Positions 47,298 through 60,085 of a stretch of DNA of 64,000 bases are shown here, piece after piece. The stretch lies in assembly GCA_910890315.1 (NCBI GenBank), contig CAJVGD010000010.1, positions 682,001 to 746,000 of the forward strand, in the 5' to 3' direction. Under the pieces are notes generated by a model that saw only the letters and a list, made by a program, of their open reading frames with translations, was not told the DNA's origin and did not search any database. The DNA is from Serendipita indica DSM 11827 (taxonomy: Eukaryota; Basidiomycota; Agaricomycetes; Sebacinales; Serendipitaceae). How positions within the stretch are numbered: position 1 is the first letter of the stretch; every line of letters begins with the position of its first letter. The position numbers and the translations under genes were made by a program.

Positions 47298-50200
47298 TTA
47301 TCTTGGCACGGTCAATTGCAAGACCTTCTCCTTGAGGAGAGCCGGATAACTGTTCATGAGGTGGGCAAGACTGCGAAGGTCCTCAGTGTCGAGAAGATTG
47401 ATGGTGACCTTTGGCTGTTTGTGACTGTCAATATTCCGTCCCCCTGAATACCAAAGGCAACATACTGCGTTTCTAACACCAAAGCTCTTCACCGTCTTGA
47501 AACTGGAAAGAGCTGGTCAGAGAGAATTCTATAGAATGTCTCCACTTACAGCTTTTCTCCTAGTAATTGCTTCTGGACCGCGATTGGCTTGTCGTTGAGC
47601 GAATCAACAAACTGATCCGTGTTGGAAACAACACTTGGATCGGCTTTGGGAAGTGGAAGACCGGTTGCCTGTCCACTCGACGCCAACTTGAGCACCTCAA
47701 CGGCTGGGAGTTTTGCCAGCGTTGCGAGCGTGTGTCCAGTCGAAGATGTATTGGACTCGGCTGGGGTCTGTGGGAACGCAGGAGAAGTCGTGGTGGACGT
47801 GCCGACCGAAAGATCGGGCGTCTGAGGAGTTTGCTGCGCCGCAGAAGACGCAGGAGCTCGATGCTGCTGTTGTGGCGTAGCAGGGCCACCGTTGTTGTTG
47901 AGGGTCAACTTGCTCATCATATTGGTCGCAGAATTCGTAGCGGCGGGCGTTGGTTCGTCTTCCTCGGCGAGAGCATCCAAAATGTTCCTCGCATTCTCAA
48001 CCTTGCCTCTGAGGTATTCATTGCTAAAGAGGCACATAGCGCGCTCTTTCTTACTGAGACTCAGCAGCATCTCTGTGATATCGGCTGCCTTCGTTGGGTC
48101 TGCTTTGTAGCGAGCTGGTTCGAGAGCAGACACCGCCGCAAGAAGACGCTCCTTTTCTGTTCCTGGAGCGATGGATCCAGTAGGTGATGCCGTTCGTGGT
48201 GGAGTGTTGATCGATGGCGTAAAGGAAACAGGGGTCGAGGGATGCTCAGGTGCGGATGCGGTCGCTGCTAGAGTGCTGGGGTCAAGGAGAGTGGATGTCG
48301 AGTGCGATGCAGCCACATTGAGCGGTACACCGAAGCCAGGATGAGTACCAGGGCCGGCATCTCTGACGGAGGCTCTGAGAAACCGAGGGCTTCCTTGGCA
48401 CTACGTATTTGAGTGAGCAACGCGGCGCTATCATGCAAGCCACTGCAGAGATTGTCCAGGCTCTGAGTGAGCAGATGATCGACTATCGCACTAATCTCTT
48501 CTTCTTTGACTTCAGGGAAGCTACGTAGTCGCCGCATGAGTTCGCCTGAGAGGACTTCATGTCGCACAACAGGTGACATGCCCGCTAGCTCCTCGTACGA
48601 TAATGGCACATGGAGTGTTCCGCTGAGTGCCGCCTAATTCAACCCGTTTGTCAACCAGTTTTCATAAGAGTCTATAATGATATCAAACCTGATAATAGCT
48701 TCCAGAGCCTCTTCGTTGTCTGTCGCGTCCTGGAATCCCAGGAGACCAACTGCCGTACGCAGAAGCATTGTCACCAACCTCACTCATAGTTGGGCTCGTT
48801 GCGCCACTGCCGCTACGAGGATGCCCGTTATGACCATGTCCAGCGGCAAATCGCTGGGCTAGCTTCTCTTTGCGCAGTTGCTTGGGCTCATGGAGACGTA
48901 CGACGATTTGCTTGGAGCCTAATAGCGCACCATTCATGGCCTGCAGAGCTCGTGCCGCTAAAGGGACCAATAAGAAACGTCCATGCCCTCCTGGACGATC
49001 ACTCACCCTGCTCTGGGGTTTGGAAAGAGACAAAGCCAAATCCTCGGCTCTGTCCATGTTCATTCCTCATGATCCTTGCGCTCACGATATGACCAAACTA
49101 ATGAGAAGTCAGATGTTAGAGAGTCATTAGAGACAGGGACGTGCCTTTCGGAAATGAGCATGAAGCGTCTTTGAATCCATATCGGGGTCCAGATTCTATG
49201 CATGTATGAGACACTGCGCGAGCCACTGGAGAGGATGGTACCTTGCAAAACAAGTTGCATGGATCAATAAGACCGCTGGCACTAGTCGAGCCTGGCCCAG
49301 TTGCAGGTGCGTATTGAACTTGTTGACCTGGCCCATGAACAAAAGGTGACAAGGACGGTGATCTTGGAAATTGCATGGGAACACGAGGCGGGGAATACTA
49401 CAAGCAATATCAATAAGAACCAGAAGGAAAGAGAGAAAGACGGACCATCAGAGGGAGCGCTTGGGCTGGCATCATCATTGGGCTATTATTCCCCAACGGA
49501 AGATGTGGGCTGGGCATTGGGCTAAGGGTGAAAGGTTGTAGGGGTGGGGAAGCATGCCTCAGAGACGGCGAAACCCACCCAGCTTGGGGAGTAGGTTGCA
49601 CAGGATGGGCTTGAGGAGGCCCCTGTGGCATGCCGCTTGGGACAAAGGACGGTGCTTGGGGATTAAACTCGAGCCCCTTGTGTTTCCGCATGTCACGTGC
49701 CGAGAGCGATTTGATGGATATAGTGTAGTCATCTATATCGCCCATGTGCATGCCTTCCTCCATACGCGCGGCATCCTCTTCTCTCCAAAAAGTTATGATC
49801 CCGACATCGGGGCCCATATCAGCGTTCATTCTGCATGAAGCAATAGCGCCAAAGACTCGAAATGTGTCGAACAACCTCGAGTCTGAAAAGGCTGGAGGAA
49901 GGTTGGATATGATTCGGGGACTGGCGGCTGGCGGCGGCCAATTGTGAGTCGAGGACGTCGACTGGGGCGTTGGATCTAGATTCAATATGACGGGAGGATA
50001 TGCTTGAGCCATTTGTCGACCATCTAACGTCGCCAGTGCCTTTTCAGCTGCCGGTACATTTCAGCACGCACGCTTGTGCAATGGAGACAGGCATTCTGCC
50101 CCTCAGGCGAGCTCAAGAATACTGGGGAAGAGAAATAGAGACTGACCTCGTTCGATTGTTCGAAATTCGATGGACCCAGACGCGGTTCCAGAGGCAGGAT

Positions 50201-50351
50201 CGCGCACGAGCCGCGGACGGAATGGGACGCAAAATTCGAGCGTACGAGCGATTACTTCGTCCGTAATGTGTGCTGGTAAGTTGGAGACATAGAGGATGGG
50301 TTCGGTGAGATATGGATGCGGCGGGATTTCCTCCATCGCGCCAGATGCCAT
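47298..50351 (-). CDS. RRM4: Rrm4-like RNA-binding protein (three RRMs, three MLLE-like domains)
   Basis: Multi-exon gene. RRM1: [19 protein letters not shown] with RNP1-like [11 protein letters not shown]2: [20 protein letters not shown] with [17 protein letters not shown]3: [20 protein letters not shown] with [22 protein letters not shown]2 and RRM3 are separated by a Pro/Gln-rich linker. Behind them are three MLLE-type helical units: one in 48270-48560 ([19 protein letters not shown]), one in 47950-48160 ([30 protein letters not shown]) and a diverged last one ([25 protein letters not shown]), ending at 47298. This order is that of Ustilago maydis Rrm4, which carries mRNAs on moving early endosomes; its last MLLE binds Upa1. 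It differs from Pab1, which has four RRMs and one MLLE. Orthology is inference from architecture. Confidence 0.8.
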
Positions 50352-50630
50352 CGCTATCGAGGCAAGAAAACAGACTACGGGACCAAGATTCGTAGATATT
50401 CGTCAGTTAAACGTCGAGTAGACTTTCGTAAATGTCGTCAGACGCGCTCAAGCCGTGCCGCAAACCCTTGGCTAGGGTCGTCGTCGAGAGCAAAGATTTC
50501 TCCGCGCTTTTGGTCCACTAGCCCACAAAAGGCAAGTGGTCGATTTCAAGACTTGAAAGCAAAGTTTCGATTTCAGATCATGTACAGTTGTTTCACTCGT
50601 GTCTACCGCGGCCTATTCAATACCGTTCGT

Positions 50631-53600
50631 CTACCACTGACCACCATAGGGCGGCTGAGGATTGTATCCTTGCCCAGGGAACTGTTGTTGTGGAGGTGGT
50701 CCACCTGGGTATGCACCCGGGAAACCAGGCGGTCCCCCCTGCGGTTGACCGTAAGGGCCAGACGGAAATCCCGGAGAGGGGCCACCTGGGAAGCTAGGTG
50801 CAGCTCCGTACTGTTGCGGTGGGGTATCGTATGAAGGGGGACCACCATACCCACTCGGGGCTGTGTAACCTGGTGCTGATCCTGGGAACGATGGAGGAGT
50901 ACCAGGGAATCCTACGCCACTACTTGGAGCACCAGGGAAACTGGGAGCGCCCGTTGGTGGGCTGTGTGCTGGTGGATTATGCGACGGGTTGTACCCACCA
51001 GAGGGGTAGGATGGCTGGCCGTAGGAACTGTCATATCCGTGCTTATGCTTGTCTTTCTTATCCTTTTGGGCTTACCATCCGACTCCGAGTCGGAATCCTT
51101 GTTTTTGTTTTTCTTCTTCTTGTCCTTCTTTGGCTTGTCGTTGTCGGAATCCGAACCCTTGTTTTTATGTTTCTTGCCATGATCATGGCCTTTCGGCATA
51201 TCATATGAGGCTCCTGGGTAGCCAGATGTATGTGAAGGCGCATTATGCGAGGACCCGTATGCTGAAGCACTTGGCATGGAAGGCGGCGCTCCATAAGGAG
51301 AGGCGCCGGGCATGGACGGAGGTGCATTGTACGAACTAGCCCCAGGCGCAGTAGAAGGAGCACTATAACTAGGCTCCGGCGGACCTCCTGCATATCCAGG
51401 CATATCTCGCGAAGGGAAGTGTCCCCCACCGGGCATATGACCTACAAAGTTTTGGACTTGATTCACACCTGGGATTGAGCTGAATGAAAGGGTAAGCATA
51501 GAAGAGGACTGCTTTGTACGAAGACCTACTGTAGAGTGTTCGAGATCTTTGCAGACGCTTGATGTCCATAACCAACAGCAGCTCCGTGGCCGTGAGTCGC
51601 AGACGAGACAGTAGATCCACTTGAATCTCCCTGTTTGCGAACGTTTTGATGGTTTCGAATGGCCTCTTTTGTCAACCGCGAGAGCACGTCGTGATGGCCA
51701 GCCGAGTGAGTGCTGAGCCATTGACGCATAAATTCCATCTAATGATTTCTTCAGTCGTGGTGAAGTAGTGATGCGAGCACCCACCATCTCCTTTTGGACG
51801 CTAGAGCGAGGATTATGGAAATCCGGATGGAACATGCATTCAAGTATTGTCTCCGTGACATGGTGAATATTGTCCTCGGCGTGATCCCAAGCATGGACGA
51901 CGAGTTTCACTGTGTGAATAACGATAATCTTGGCGAGATTTCCAGCCGGCTCATTGACTAGAAAAGCGGTCAGTATCGAGACACGATTTGTCCAACATTT
52001 TTCACGAACGGATAAGATTCTATGGAACTATAAGCAATGAAATTGATATTGAGGGTGCACGTACGAAGTGATCCTTGCTAAGAATAGAGTGCGTTGGGTC
52101 GCTGGCATTAGGTCGTGGAATACCTCGTATTGATCCAACTTATTGATGACTGCAGCCGATGATGCCGCCAACTGCGTCGTCGCCGTCTTCATCAATGGCT
52201 TGAGATATGGCTCGAGTGTTTGAATGACAAAGACGGTGAGATTTTCCATAATGCTCTGTGAGGGGTTCGGCTGCTGCACCAACTGAGACTGGACAAACTC
52301 ACATCGATCAAGGGTCCGAGTCCAGGAATCTTTTCGATACCGTAGGACATCTTCTTCACGACTTGTATAATATTAGCACTCGTCTATGTCAAATGTTGAG
52401 CGTACCAGAGTCTCGGAAAGAAAGAATTGCCCATATGTTCTGGTAAAGCTCTTTCGGGGTCATAGTATTCGGATCCTTGCCAGGTGTGGCTCTATTCGCT
52501 TGCATTGTGTCAATGTCGCGCGACATGCTTTGTGCCTCGGGCGAAGGAATGGTTGCAATGAGTGCCTTAATCTTGTTCGCACTACCAAAGTCTCCGGATG
52601 CCGACTTGGCACGAGCCTTGTTCACGTGCTCATTGAGATCAGAGATACTGGATTGAGACTATAGCGAGGTCAGTAGAGCTCACACTGTGGTGCAGGTCAC
52701 CAACAATATGATCTCCGGCTTCTCCAAGGAGAGAGTGCTGAAAGTCATCTCCACCAAATGTGCCTGGCAAGGACTAAGTTCGACTGTCACGTCGAATCCC
52801 TCAGACGTACCAGTAACCAGAGGCGCAACAAACTTCCCATTTGGAGCTGGAATACGGACGTTGTCGCCTACATGGGTGAATACCTGATTACAACCCATGC
52901 TGACAAGGGCGAGCTCGCAGAAGTTGGAGTGAGCGGGGAAATCCTCCATCGTGTGAAGGGCACTCCCAAGAAGCCTGAACGCCTCATACTGGTCTGCTTT
53001 GTTGTGAGTGCTTCGATATCGTCGACCAATGTTGATACACTCTTGCAAGCGGCGTCGGACAAGCGCTCGGGAAGTATCCCAACCACCATCCTCATTAGCA
53101 ATATAGTTCTTCATTCCCGTGCGCAGGTCTATTTCCAACTCGCGTGGGTCGACCGGTCCGCGGAGCTTTGGATGATACTTTCGTGCATCGTCCGGATAGC
53201 CCCTGCCAAACGTTAGCCTACGAAAAAGGGAAAATTTTGACCAACTTGGGATTGTCAATGTGTTCGACCGGGAGATAGACGCCCAAGCGCTCCTCCGTAA
53301 CCTGCATGCCGTCAGAACGGAGCTTTTACTTGCTAGGTCCCCACCTCGAATTCATCGGTGACAAACCCGTGCGCCATGAATCCAAGAACAGTGCAAATGG
53401 TGATGATATTCTGGCATATCTAAGGTCAGTATTGTACGAGAGAGGCCTGAGTGTGTTCCACCTGAATGGTCGTCGCCTTGAGTCCTGCAACGTCTACAGC
53501 TTGAGAGTAGTCTCTCAACCTGCGCTCGTTAGACCACACACTATTACAGATTAGCGATCCATACCAGTTTCTACAGGAGATTGAGTGATCATCCAACAAC

Positions 53601-53974
53601 CATAAAATTGGATAGACATACCCGAAATATACGCGTTTAATATCCAGTCCTTTAAACTTGCTGCCTTGTTTGAGCAAGCCACTCCCAGTCCGCTTCAAGA
53701 GCTCGGCTAGGACATCCTCAATGTCACCGTGTCTGAAATCATTTAGACTCAATCTACCTCAGAACAAGAGAAATGGATTCTGACCTAAACGCCTTGTCTT
53801 CGAGGTAAGCATAGCTATCGATGACGACAAAGGGCATTGATCAGCATTATCATTCCACTTCAGAAACAGAAAGGAGTACCTCGGCAAGTTTCCAGCACCA
53901 AATGCGTGCGCTGATGTAGGCAACACCGCGAGCACGAATGCAATCACGAGCAGCCAGAACAGAATAGAAGGCAT
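50631..53974 (-). CDS. het-c: HET-C heterokaryon-incompatibility-type protein
   Basis: About ten exons. A signal peptide (MPSILFWLLVIAFVLAVLPTSAHA) is followed directly by FGAGNLPR, the conserved HET-C mature start, then FRHGDIEDVL. The core contains GYPDDARKYHPKLRGPVDP, GGWDTSRALVRRRLQECI and the invariant block LGSALHTMEDFPAHSNFCEL, in which the H/D/H pattern resembles a metal site. Later come WDHAEDNIHHVTETILECMF and HNPRSSVQKEMMEFMRQW. The C-terminus is disordered: KKHKNKGSDSDNDKPKKDKK, then Pro/Gly/Tyr/Gln-rich repeats, ending QPPYGGQW with the stop at 50631-50633. HET-C controls non-self recognition in Neurospora and is widespread in fungi; in basidiomycetes its role is not settled. The length and domain order are complete. 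Confidence 0.93.
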
Positions 53975-54315
53975 CCGTCAGTCTTAGATGGCGCCAAGTA
54001 ATTCTTATTCCTGATGATTATCGGCCACGAGACTTTGTAGATGTCGTGGATGAGGTCCAAGATTGCCTCTGCTCTCGAGTGGCTTTTGAAACCGCGCAGT
54101 CGGTCTACGCCCAGTCTTTCAAGTGCTGGGATCGGGCATTGTACGGGGCGCTAAGTAGGCTAATTCATGAGGTATCGCACGGCCGATTGGTCGGCAAGAA
54201 TAGTTCAATACGAAATATGGGTGGCAGTACAGCAGATATCGTCAAAGGATCAAGCAAGAAATCGGTCACATAGTAAGAAGCTGAGTAGATTCTAGAGATA
54301 ATGGTCGCATTCGTC
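53975..54315. other. Intergenic region
   Basis: Separates the HET-C start from the 3' end of the Dsn1 gene, both on the minus strand. No gene or notable repeat seen. Confidence 0.5.
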
Positions 54316-55960
54316 TCAGGCATTACCGCGTCGCGGCGTACCCGGCATACGACGCGGAGTTGACGGTTGAACGACCGCAGTTAGCCGCCTATTATTGATG
54401 ACATGTCCGTTGAGACCGGTAGCGCCAGGAGGTTGGGACGGGGTATCTGACGATGTCGTCTTGGTCAGCGCCCTAAAAAGATCAACCGAGTTGCTGGCCG
54501 GCTGGGTAGCGCCTGCGATTTTCAACGATGATGGCCCTGACGAAGTGGCGTTGATGGAGGCGAATAAGTCGTCAATAAATTCTTTGGCCTGCTCGGTAAA
54601 GGCGTTGGACCGAGCCAGGGACTGACGAAGACTATCAAGCTTTTGATGGTCAGTCTGCGCTTGCTATCAAAAGCATGAGGACACACCTCGAAAGGAAGTT
54701 TTCGACATCTTTTCGCAAGCTGGGTGTCCAGCTCTCTGATCTTTCCGCTTTCCAGCTCCATTCGATACGACTCTATTTCCTTGTCCACCTCTTGCCATTT
54801 CTCGTCCAACTCGGAGAGACGAACGTCAAATGTCGGTCTCTTGATATGTTTTCCGGGGGTACTGGCACTCGTTTGAGGTAATGTGGATAGGACGGAAGCC
54901 TGCAGAGCGTTATAGTCCGAGATGACCTTGGCCCACATCCGATCCTCATCGCGAGCCCTGTGAGGGCTCAGTCTAAACCTCGCATTGGCCGGAAATAACT
55001 CACTTTTCTTCCATTATTGTCAATCTTTCCTTGAGTTCCCTATTCCTAACATTGATTGGGTCGTCCATAAGGGGCTCGTCTGGCTTTCGCTTGCCTCGAT
55101 TCTCCACATCGTACAAAGGTATATCAATCGTCAAGTCCATCAGCTGGCGAACGACCTTGTCCTGGATGCTGGCAAGGAGGGCTGAGTCCTGTTGACCCAG
55201 TTTCGATTTTGACTTGGTCGGAGACTCTCCAGCGGCAGCCCTGCGTGCGCACCACACTAACAGATGTCGAACTCGATGCGCTTCCGGCAAATCTTCGTCG
55301 ATATGCCGATATAGCTTTGCACTTGGAACGCTTTCGTGCGGCATGACAGCTTCACCTGTCTCAAAGCTCCCGCTGACGCGCTTCCCTCTCTTTGCAAAGG
55401 AACTTCGACGAGCCTGTTCCTTCTTAGCTGAGACCTGCTTGATCTTCTGAGATAAATTCCCTATATCCGCAATCTGTCGTGGAGGAGGGCGAGCAGGCAT
55501 AGTTGCAGTGCTCGTGCTGGACCCAGCAATAGTACTGCTATTGAAATTTGAAGCATTGGATAGCGACAGGGACATTGAGGTAGATCCAAGCGTGGACGAC
55601 GGCTTTACAGCCTTCTTGGCTCCAAGCTTCGGCTTGCTGAACGTCATGTGTGGAAGAGATGCCGTTGTAAGAATGGACCTATCCATTATTTCTCTTCGTT
55701 CCAAATCGTGAAGCTCTGCACCCATCGACTTGACTTCTACGCCGTCCGCTGCATTTCAACAGGCGACCAGTTAGCCCGGTTACGAAGAGAAATTTCCTTG
55801 AAATGAAAACTAACCATCGTTTGACGCGTCGTCCGAGTTGTCCTGTGACCATCCGATGAGCATACTCGCATCCATCGAGGGTATGACAGTGGCTCGAATG
55901 TCTTACCGGTTTCCGACGTTTGCTCGCCGCGTCTTGAAAGGACGGGGCCTTTCTCTTCAT
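54316..55960 (-). CDS. DSN1: Kinetochore MIND-complex subunit Dsn1/Mis13
   Basis: Exon 1 begins MKRKAPSFQDAASKRRKP (start 55960), followed by two tiny exons and a large exon. The Mis13 domain is clear: SFAKRGKRVSGSFETGEAVM, ESVPSAKLYRHIDEDLPEAH and VRHLLVWCARRA. A coiled-coil-like segment follows (RNRELKERLTIMEEK; DEKWQEVDKEIESYRMEL), then a helix near LDTQLAKRCRKLPFE. The tail is rich in Pro/Thr/Arg (QPSTPRRMPGTPRRGNA). Dsn1 joins the Mis12/MIND complex that links centromeric chromatin to Ndc80; the basic N-terminus includes candidate Aurora B sites (RRSSF, KRGKRVSGS). Confidence 0.9.
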
Positions 55961-56194
55961 ATTTGAGCTATTTAGTGATATTCCAGGCGCGATATCTGCT
56001 ATATACACGTCGAGGTCGACGCGGTACAGGCGCAACTGTTCTCCCCTTCTGCCACCGGCCGCTTGCCACTAAAGAATATTTCCGAGTCTGCGAACCGAGA
56101 TAAGGGCTCTAGAAGAGCAATCGCATAGCCTGGGGGTGGACATAGAAACCTCGTAACAACTTGAACCTTGCTCCTCCCAACCTCCAAGGTCGGA

Positions 56195-57510
56195 ATGTCC
56201 AATCCTATCCATAACCGAGAAATTAAAGTACTCTCTCTAGGTAAGCAAGGTACCCTCACTGTTTGTGCCGATTCTGACGCCAACCGACTGGGCGGCTAGA
56301 TGGTGATGGAAGTACCGGGGGCGCTCGAGCACTGGCGCAGATTGGTATACTCCGAGAACTCATAAAAGTCGTCTATGAGATCCAGAACGGGCGTAAGCCA
56401 TCCGAGGAAGAGCTGGGCGAAATAAGGCCGCATACGTATTTTGTGCGTGCATCTCGACCAATTCCATTCAATCCTAGAGCTTGCATCTTGGCCAACAGGA
56501 TTTCGTTGTGGGCACTGGGACAGGCGGCATTCTCGCCTTACAAATAGGGCGCTTCAGACTGACGCTCGACGAACTGGAGCGAGCATACAACGAGTTTGCC
56601 GAAGAAGTCTACGGTCGTCCATGGGGATGGACATTCGATGCTTGGCTTTACAGTCGCGGCATGCGCTACGACTACCGACGAGCGGAGCGTGTGATACAAG
56701 AGCAGGTTACACGCTATCTGATTACAGAGGAGAACAGGATATGCAATATTTGTTCTTGTGAAGGCAAATATGTCGATATGGCGGAAACTTCCTCGAGAGA
56801 GACAGGAAAATGCCGCGTGTGGGGACCTTATTCGCTTCAAAAGTCGCACTAATAGCTTCCAGAGGTCTAACAGCTTTGCCTGCGGACAATATTCAAACGC
56901 CACGAATCCTTCGATCTTACCAAACGTTCAACTCTCTCGACCATCCTCTCAAGATCTGGGAGGCTGCACGAGCCACGACAGCCTCGTTTGGCAAGCTTCC
57001 TGTGATTAGGACAGGCGGAGGGCGATTCTTCAGTGCCGAATCCGGCTTCAACAACCCTTCACGTTTGGCGCTAGAAGAGCTCCCCAGCGCGTTTAACCAC
57101 AATCGTCTCAAGTGCCTGATCAGCATCGGATGTGGTGAAGCACCTTCGAATGTACTCGCAAAGCCTGGGTTTCAAACGGCTCAGCGCAGCATCCTACAAC
57201 ACTTCAAAGGCGAGACCCCAGAGGTGCTAAACGCTCTCAGCAACATGGCTCTCGATACAGAACATGTTCACCAGCGGCTCGTTACAGATGTTATTCTAGC
57301 CCAAAAATACTTTCGGTTCAATATGAGACAGAGTACCAAGCTATATACGCTTGGTACATGGAATCAGCAGAACAAGAAAGTCGTGGAAGAGATACTAAAC
57401 GAGTAGGTCTCTATCATTTGGTGCTCGCTTTGTCTTACCCAAATGACAGGTATTTGGAAGAAGGTGAGATTGTGGGTGCTTTGGAAAACGCGGCCCGTTT
57501 CATCATCTAG
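56195..57510 (+). CDS. Patatin-like protein without catalytic dyad (possible pseudogene)
   Basis: Exon 1 (56195-56240) encodes MSNPIHNREIKVLSLD. A 59-nt intron leads to GDGSTGGARALAQIG, the oxyanion-loop position, and IRPHTYF. After a second intron comes DFVVGTGTGGILAL, which aligns with the patatin nucleophile motif G-T-S-T-G-G but has glycine in place of the serine. Downstream, KIWEAARATTASFGKLPVI and SGFNNPSRLALEEL match the family, yet the D-G-G/A motif before G-F-N-N-P reads SAE, so the aspartate is lost too. LISIGCGEAP and the C-terminus (stop 57508-57510) are present. Near 56815-56825 the frame changes by one base, from GKCRV to GTLFASKVAL; this is either a missed intron or a frameshift. 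The likely product is a non-catalytic homologue, or the gene is dying. Confidence 0.75.
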
Positions 57511-57650
57511 ATAATCACAATATTTCGATCTTGTATCATATTCTCGACTACATAGCTTCGATTGGTATATATTATTCCCTGATTACAGATTTGGAGCCTA
57601 CCACAACTAGCCTGCTGCCAGACGGAGCAATCAAAGCCTAAATCCTAGTC

Positions 57651-59659
57651 ATGTCTGAGGAGCTTCAAAAACTTCAGAACGAGAAACACACTCTCTCCAC
57701 TCAGCTCAATGTGCTCTTTTATGATCCATTAAGAAAGGAACACAACACGCTCGGGGACGCAGTGGCGCGCCCATTGATCCAGAACTACAATAAAACTGTC
57801 TCAAAAATTCTCGACCTCTTAAAAATACTTGACCGTAAGCGGGATCCACTAGCAATGCTACCTGGCGATATCTGGGTCGAAATCCTTCACCTGGTGATGG
57901 CTGAATCAGATGCCGGGCTCCCAGCCTTTGACCGTCTTACCCTACTACGTCGGGTTTCTCCTCATTGGGCACGTCTCATTGCCGAACAGCCTAGTCTCTG
58001 GACCAACATCGACCTGAGGCTGGCCGATTACCCTTCTTCAAGGGAGAAAATGAGACTATTTATTCATCTTCAGCGCTCTGGGGACCTAAATCTCTCCCTA
58101 AATGCCAACTTTGCTGCTTCCGAGTGGCGAACAGTCGTAGAGCCCCTCATACTTCCTCATGCTGACCGCGTCAGATTCATTTTACATCTTCGACCGACTG
58201 AAGATACTTTGGACTCTGTAATACGTACTTTATCTCCGTTCAAACAACTAGAACACGTTCGTCTACCACGGGAAACCGACACCTTTATCCCCCGCTTTAC
58301 CGTAAACCTTATGGGATTCCTGGCGAGAAACCCACAGCTAAAGCGATTTGATGGCGTCGCAATAGATGCTAGCCGCCTCGAGCTCAATACAGTACTACCC
58401 CGAACAAGCTGTCCTTCTTCCGAGCCGCGGCCTCTTTTTGGCCACTTTTGAAGGGACAGCGCCATCTTTCCTCCGTGGAATTTTGTGTTGAATCGCCTCA
58501 GTCTCAACCCGAGGCGGGAACCCGATCAAATCCGCTAGTTGTCACAGAAGGCTTGCCATGGACCGAGCTCAAGTATTGGCAACGTGATCACGGCACACTT
58601 TTTGACATGCTTTCTCAAGCGCCCCATCTCATTCGACTTACCGCATCCATTTCCCTGGCTCTCATTCATCCGCTCCTGTGTGCCCTTCGATTTGCACCGC
58701 TCCTCAATACTTTACATCTTCTCATCCAAGGTGATGGCTCAACACCGGTCGAAGTTGGTCTCTCCATTCCTGCAAGTGATCAATGCCTTGTCTCGGTACT
58801 CAATCTCAACCTCGACATCGACGCCACCGTCGTATTAGCGCCAGCCACCACTGTGAAAGTGGGCCGCAGGAACCGTCCAAAGCAGACATACATAGATTCG
58901 CTTCTGCTTTACTTTCCCAGGGTCCAAAAGGCACAAATTAGCCGATCCGTTCCCTCCGAGCCCTACCCTTTTTTTCTCGACAGTCTTTCCCACCTCCGAG
59001 ATTTGACTTGTACATCCGGAATCATACCTTACCGAAAAGACATGGCCGCATCGTTGGTCATCCATAGCCTCAGAATTGGATGCGATGCAAATGTGTTCAA
59101 GACAGTCGATATACCAACACTAGAGTCTCTAGAGTTTTTCCTTACATACGACGCTTTGCCAAACTCGAGTGATGCGAGCCATCTTGACTTTGCCGCAGGT
59201 CGCTGGCTGCACTTGACAAGGCTCAGTATCCATCTCTCGAGGAACCCAGGCGAGACAGAAGTCTCTTTCGATCTACCTGCGCTGAATACGTTTGAAATCT
59301 ATACAGTGAGAGGTGGAACGTCTGGCTTCCTCTGTCAAAGTATCGCGCAGCGGCCAGAAGCACTCCCCTCCTTGGAGAGGTTGACCATCAAGGATCACCT
59401 GCTTGACTGGGACGTCATCTTCATTCTGCTCGAACGCAGAATACTTACATCCACCGTCATCCCGATTCGGTCTCTCACACTCACACTCACGCCCTCAGAT
59501 CTCATTCGGAATACTCTGATTGACCGACTTCAAGGATTGATAACATACAGGCCACCTTCTTTGAAGCTTTCAGTTGATCATATTGCGAAGGTGTTACTTC
59601 AGAATAACAAGCGAGTACTCAAAGAATCGTATCGAATTATTTCACTAACATTCCTGTAG
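57651..59659 (+). CDS. F-box-like protein, two exons
   Basis: The start at 57651 (MSEELQKLQNEKHTLSTQL) begins an N-terminal coiled coil. The F-box follows, MLPGDIWVEILHLVMAE then LRRVSPHWARLIAEQPSLW. The first frame would stop at 58449, but a 68-nt intron (58392-58459, GTACTA donor, GGGACAG acceptor) joins LELNT in phase to RHLSSVEFCVES and continues to 59659. The C-terminal half is leucine-rich (HLIRLTASISLALIHPL, LRDLTCTSGIIPY, WLHLTRLSIHLSRN, DVIFILLERRILTSTVIPI), as in agaricomycete F-box proteins. The gene is a tandem paralogue of the broken copy at 60086-62027. Confidence 0.75.
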
Positions 59660-60085
59660 TCTAGGATGCTTCGAATGCGTAGAGAATCGGCGAAAATGTT
59701 ACCAAGTGATGGCCATCAAGCTCTCCGAAGCTGAAATTCGCACCAAGCTCAACACCTTTCTTCCTTACCCCAAAACGGACTATGATGTTCTCGAGACATG
59801 GAGGCGCCGAGCAAGGGCGAGCTGGTGGACGAGAATGAGTATCGAGCAGCGAATGATACCTTGCAATGTTTCCACGTTGGATCAGATGGTAACCTATACC
59901 CACGAATCGAAAGTTAAGAAATAGATTATGTCTAGCAATCCAGCGAACCGGCGAACTCTCTGTAAGCTAGGGCTCGATCAATTTATAATTTTATGCTGAA
60001 TCGTCGCTCTTTATGCTCATTCCGTCTTGTGTACATAGGTGAGCGAGCGGGCAAGGGTGGTTAAATCAACCTCGGTGCCTTCCTC
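59660..60085. other. Intergenic region
   Basis: Short spacer between tandem F-box genes. A 72-codon frame (59706-59924) has no support. Confidence 0.5.

Noticed and set aside
47560-48187. Long plus-strand frame inside the Rrm4-like gene
   Set aside because: It is antisense to the well-supported MLLE-coding exon and encodes only Arg/Leu/Trp-rich sequence of shadow type.
58448-59659. F-box gene at 57651 read as frameshifted and split into two genes
   Set aside because: A 68-nt GT-AG intron at 58392-58459 joins the two frames in phase and removes the stop, so one two-exon gene is simpler.
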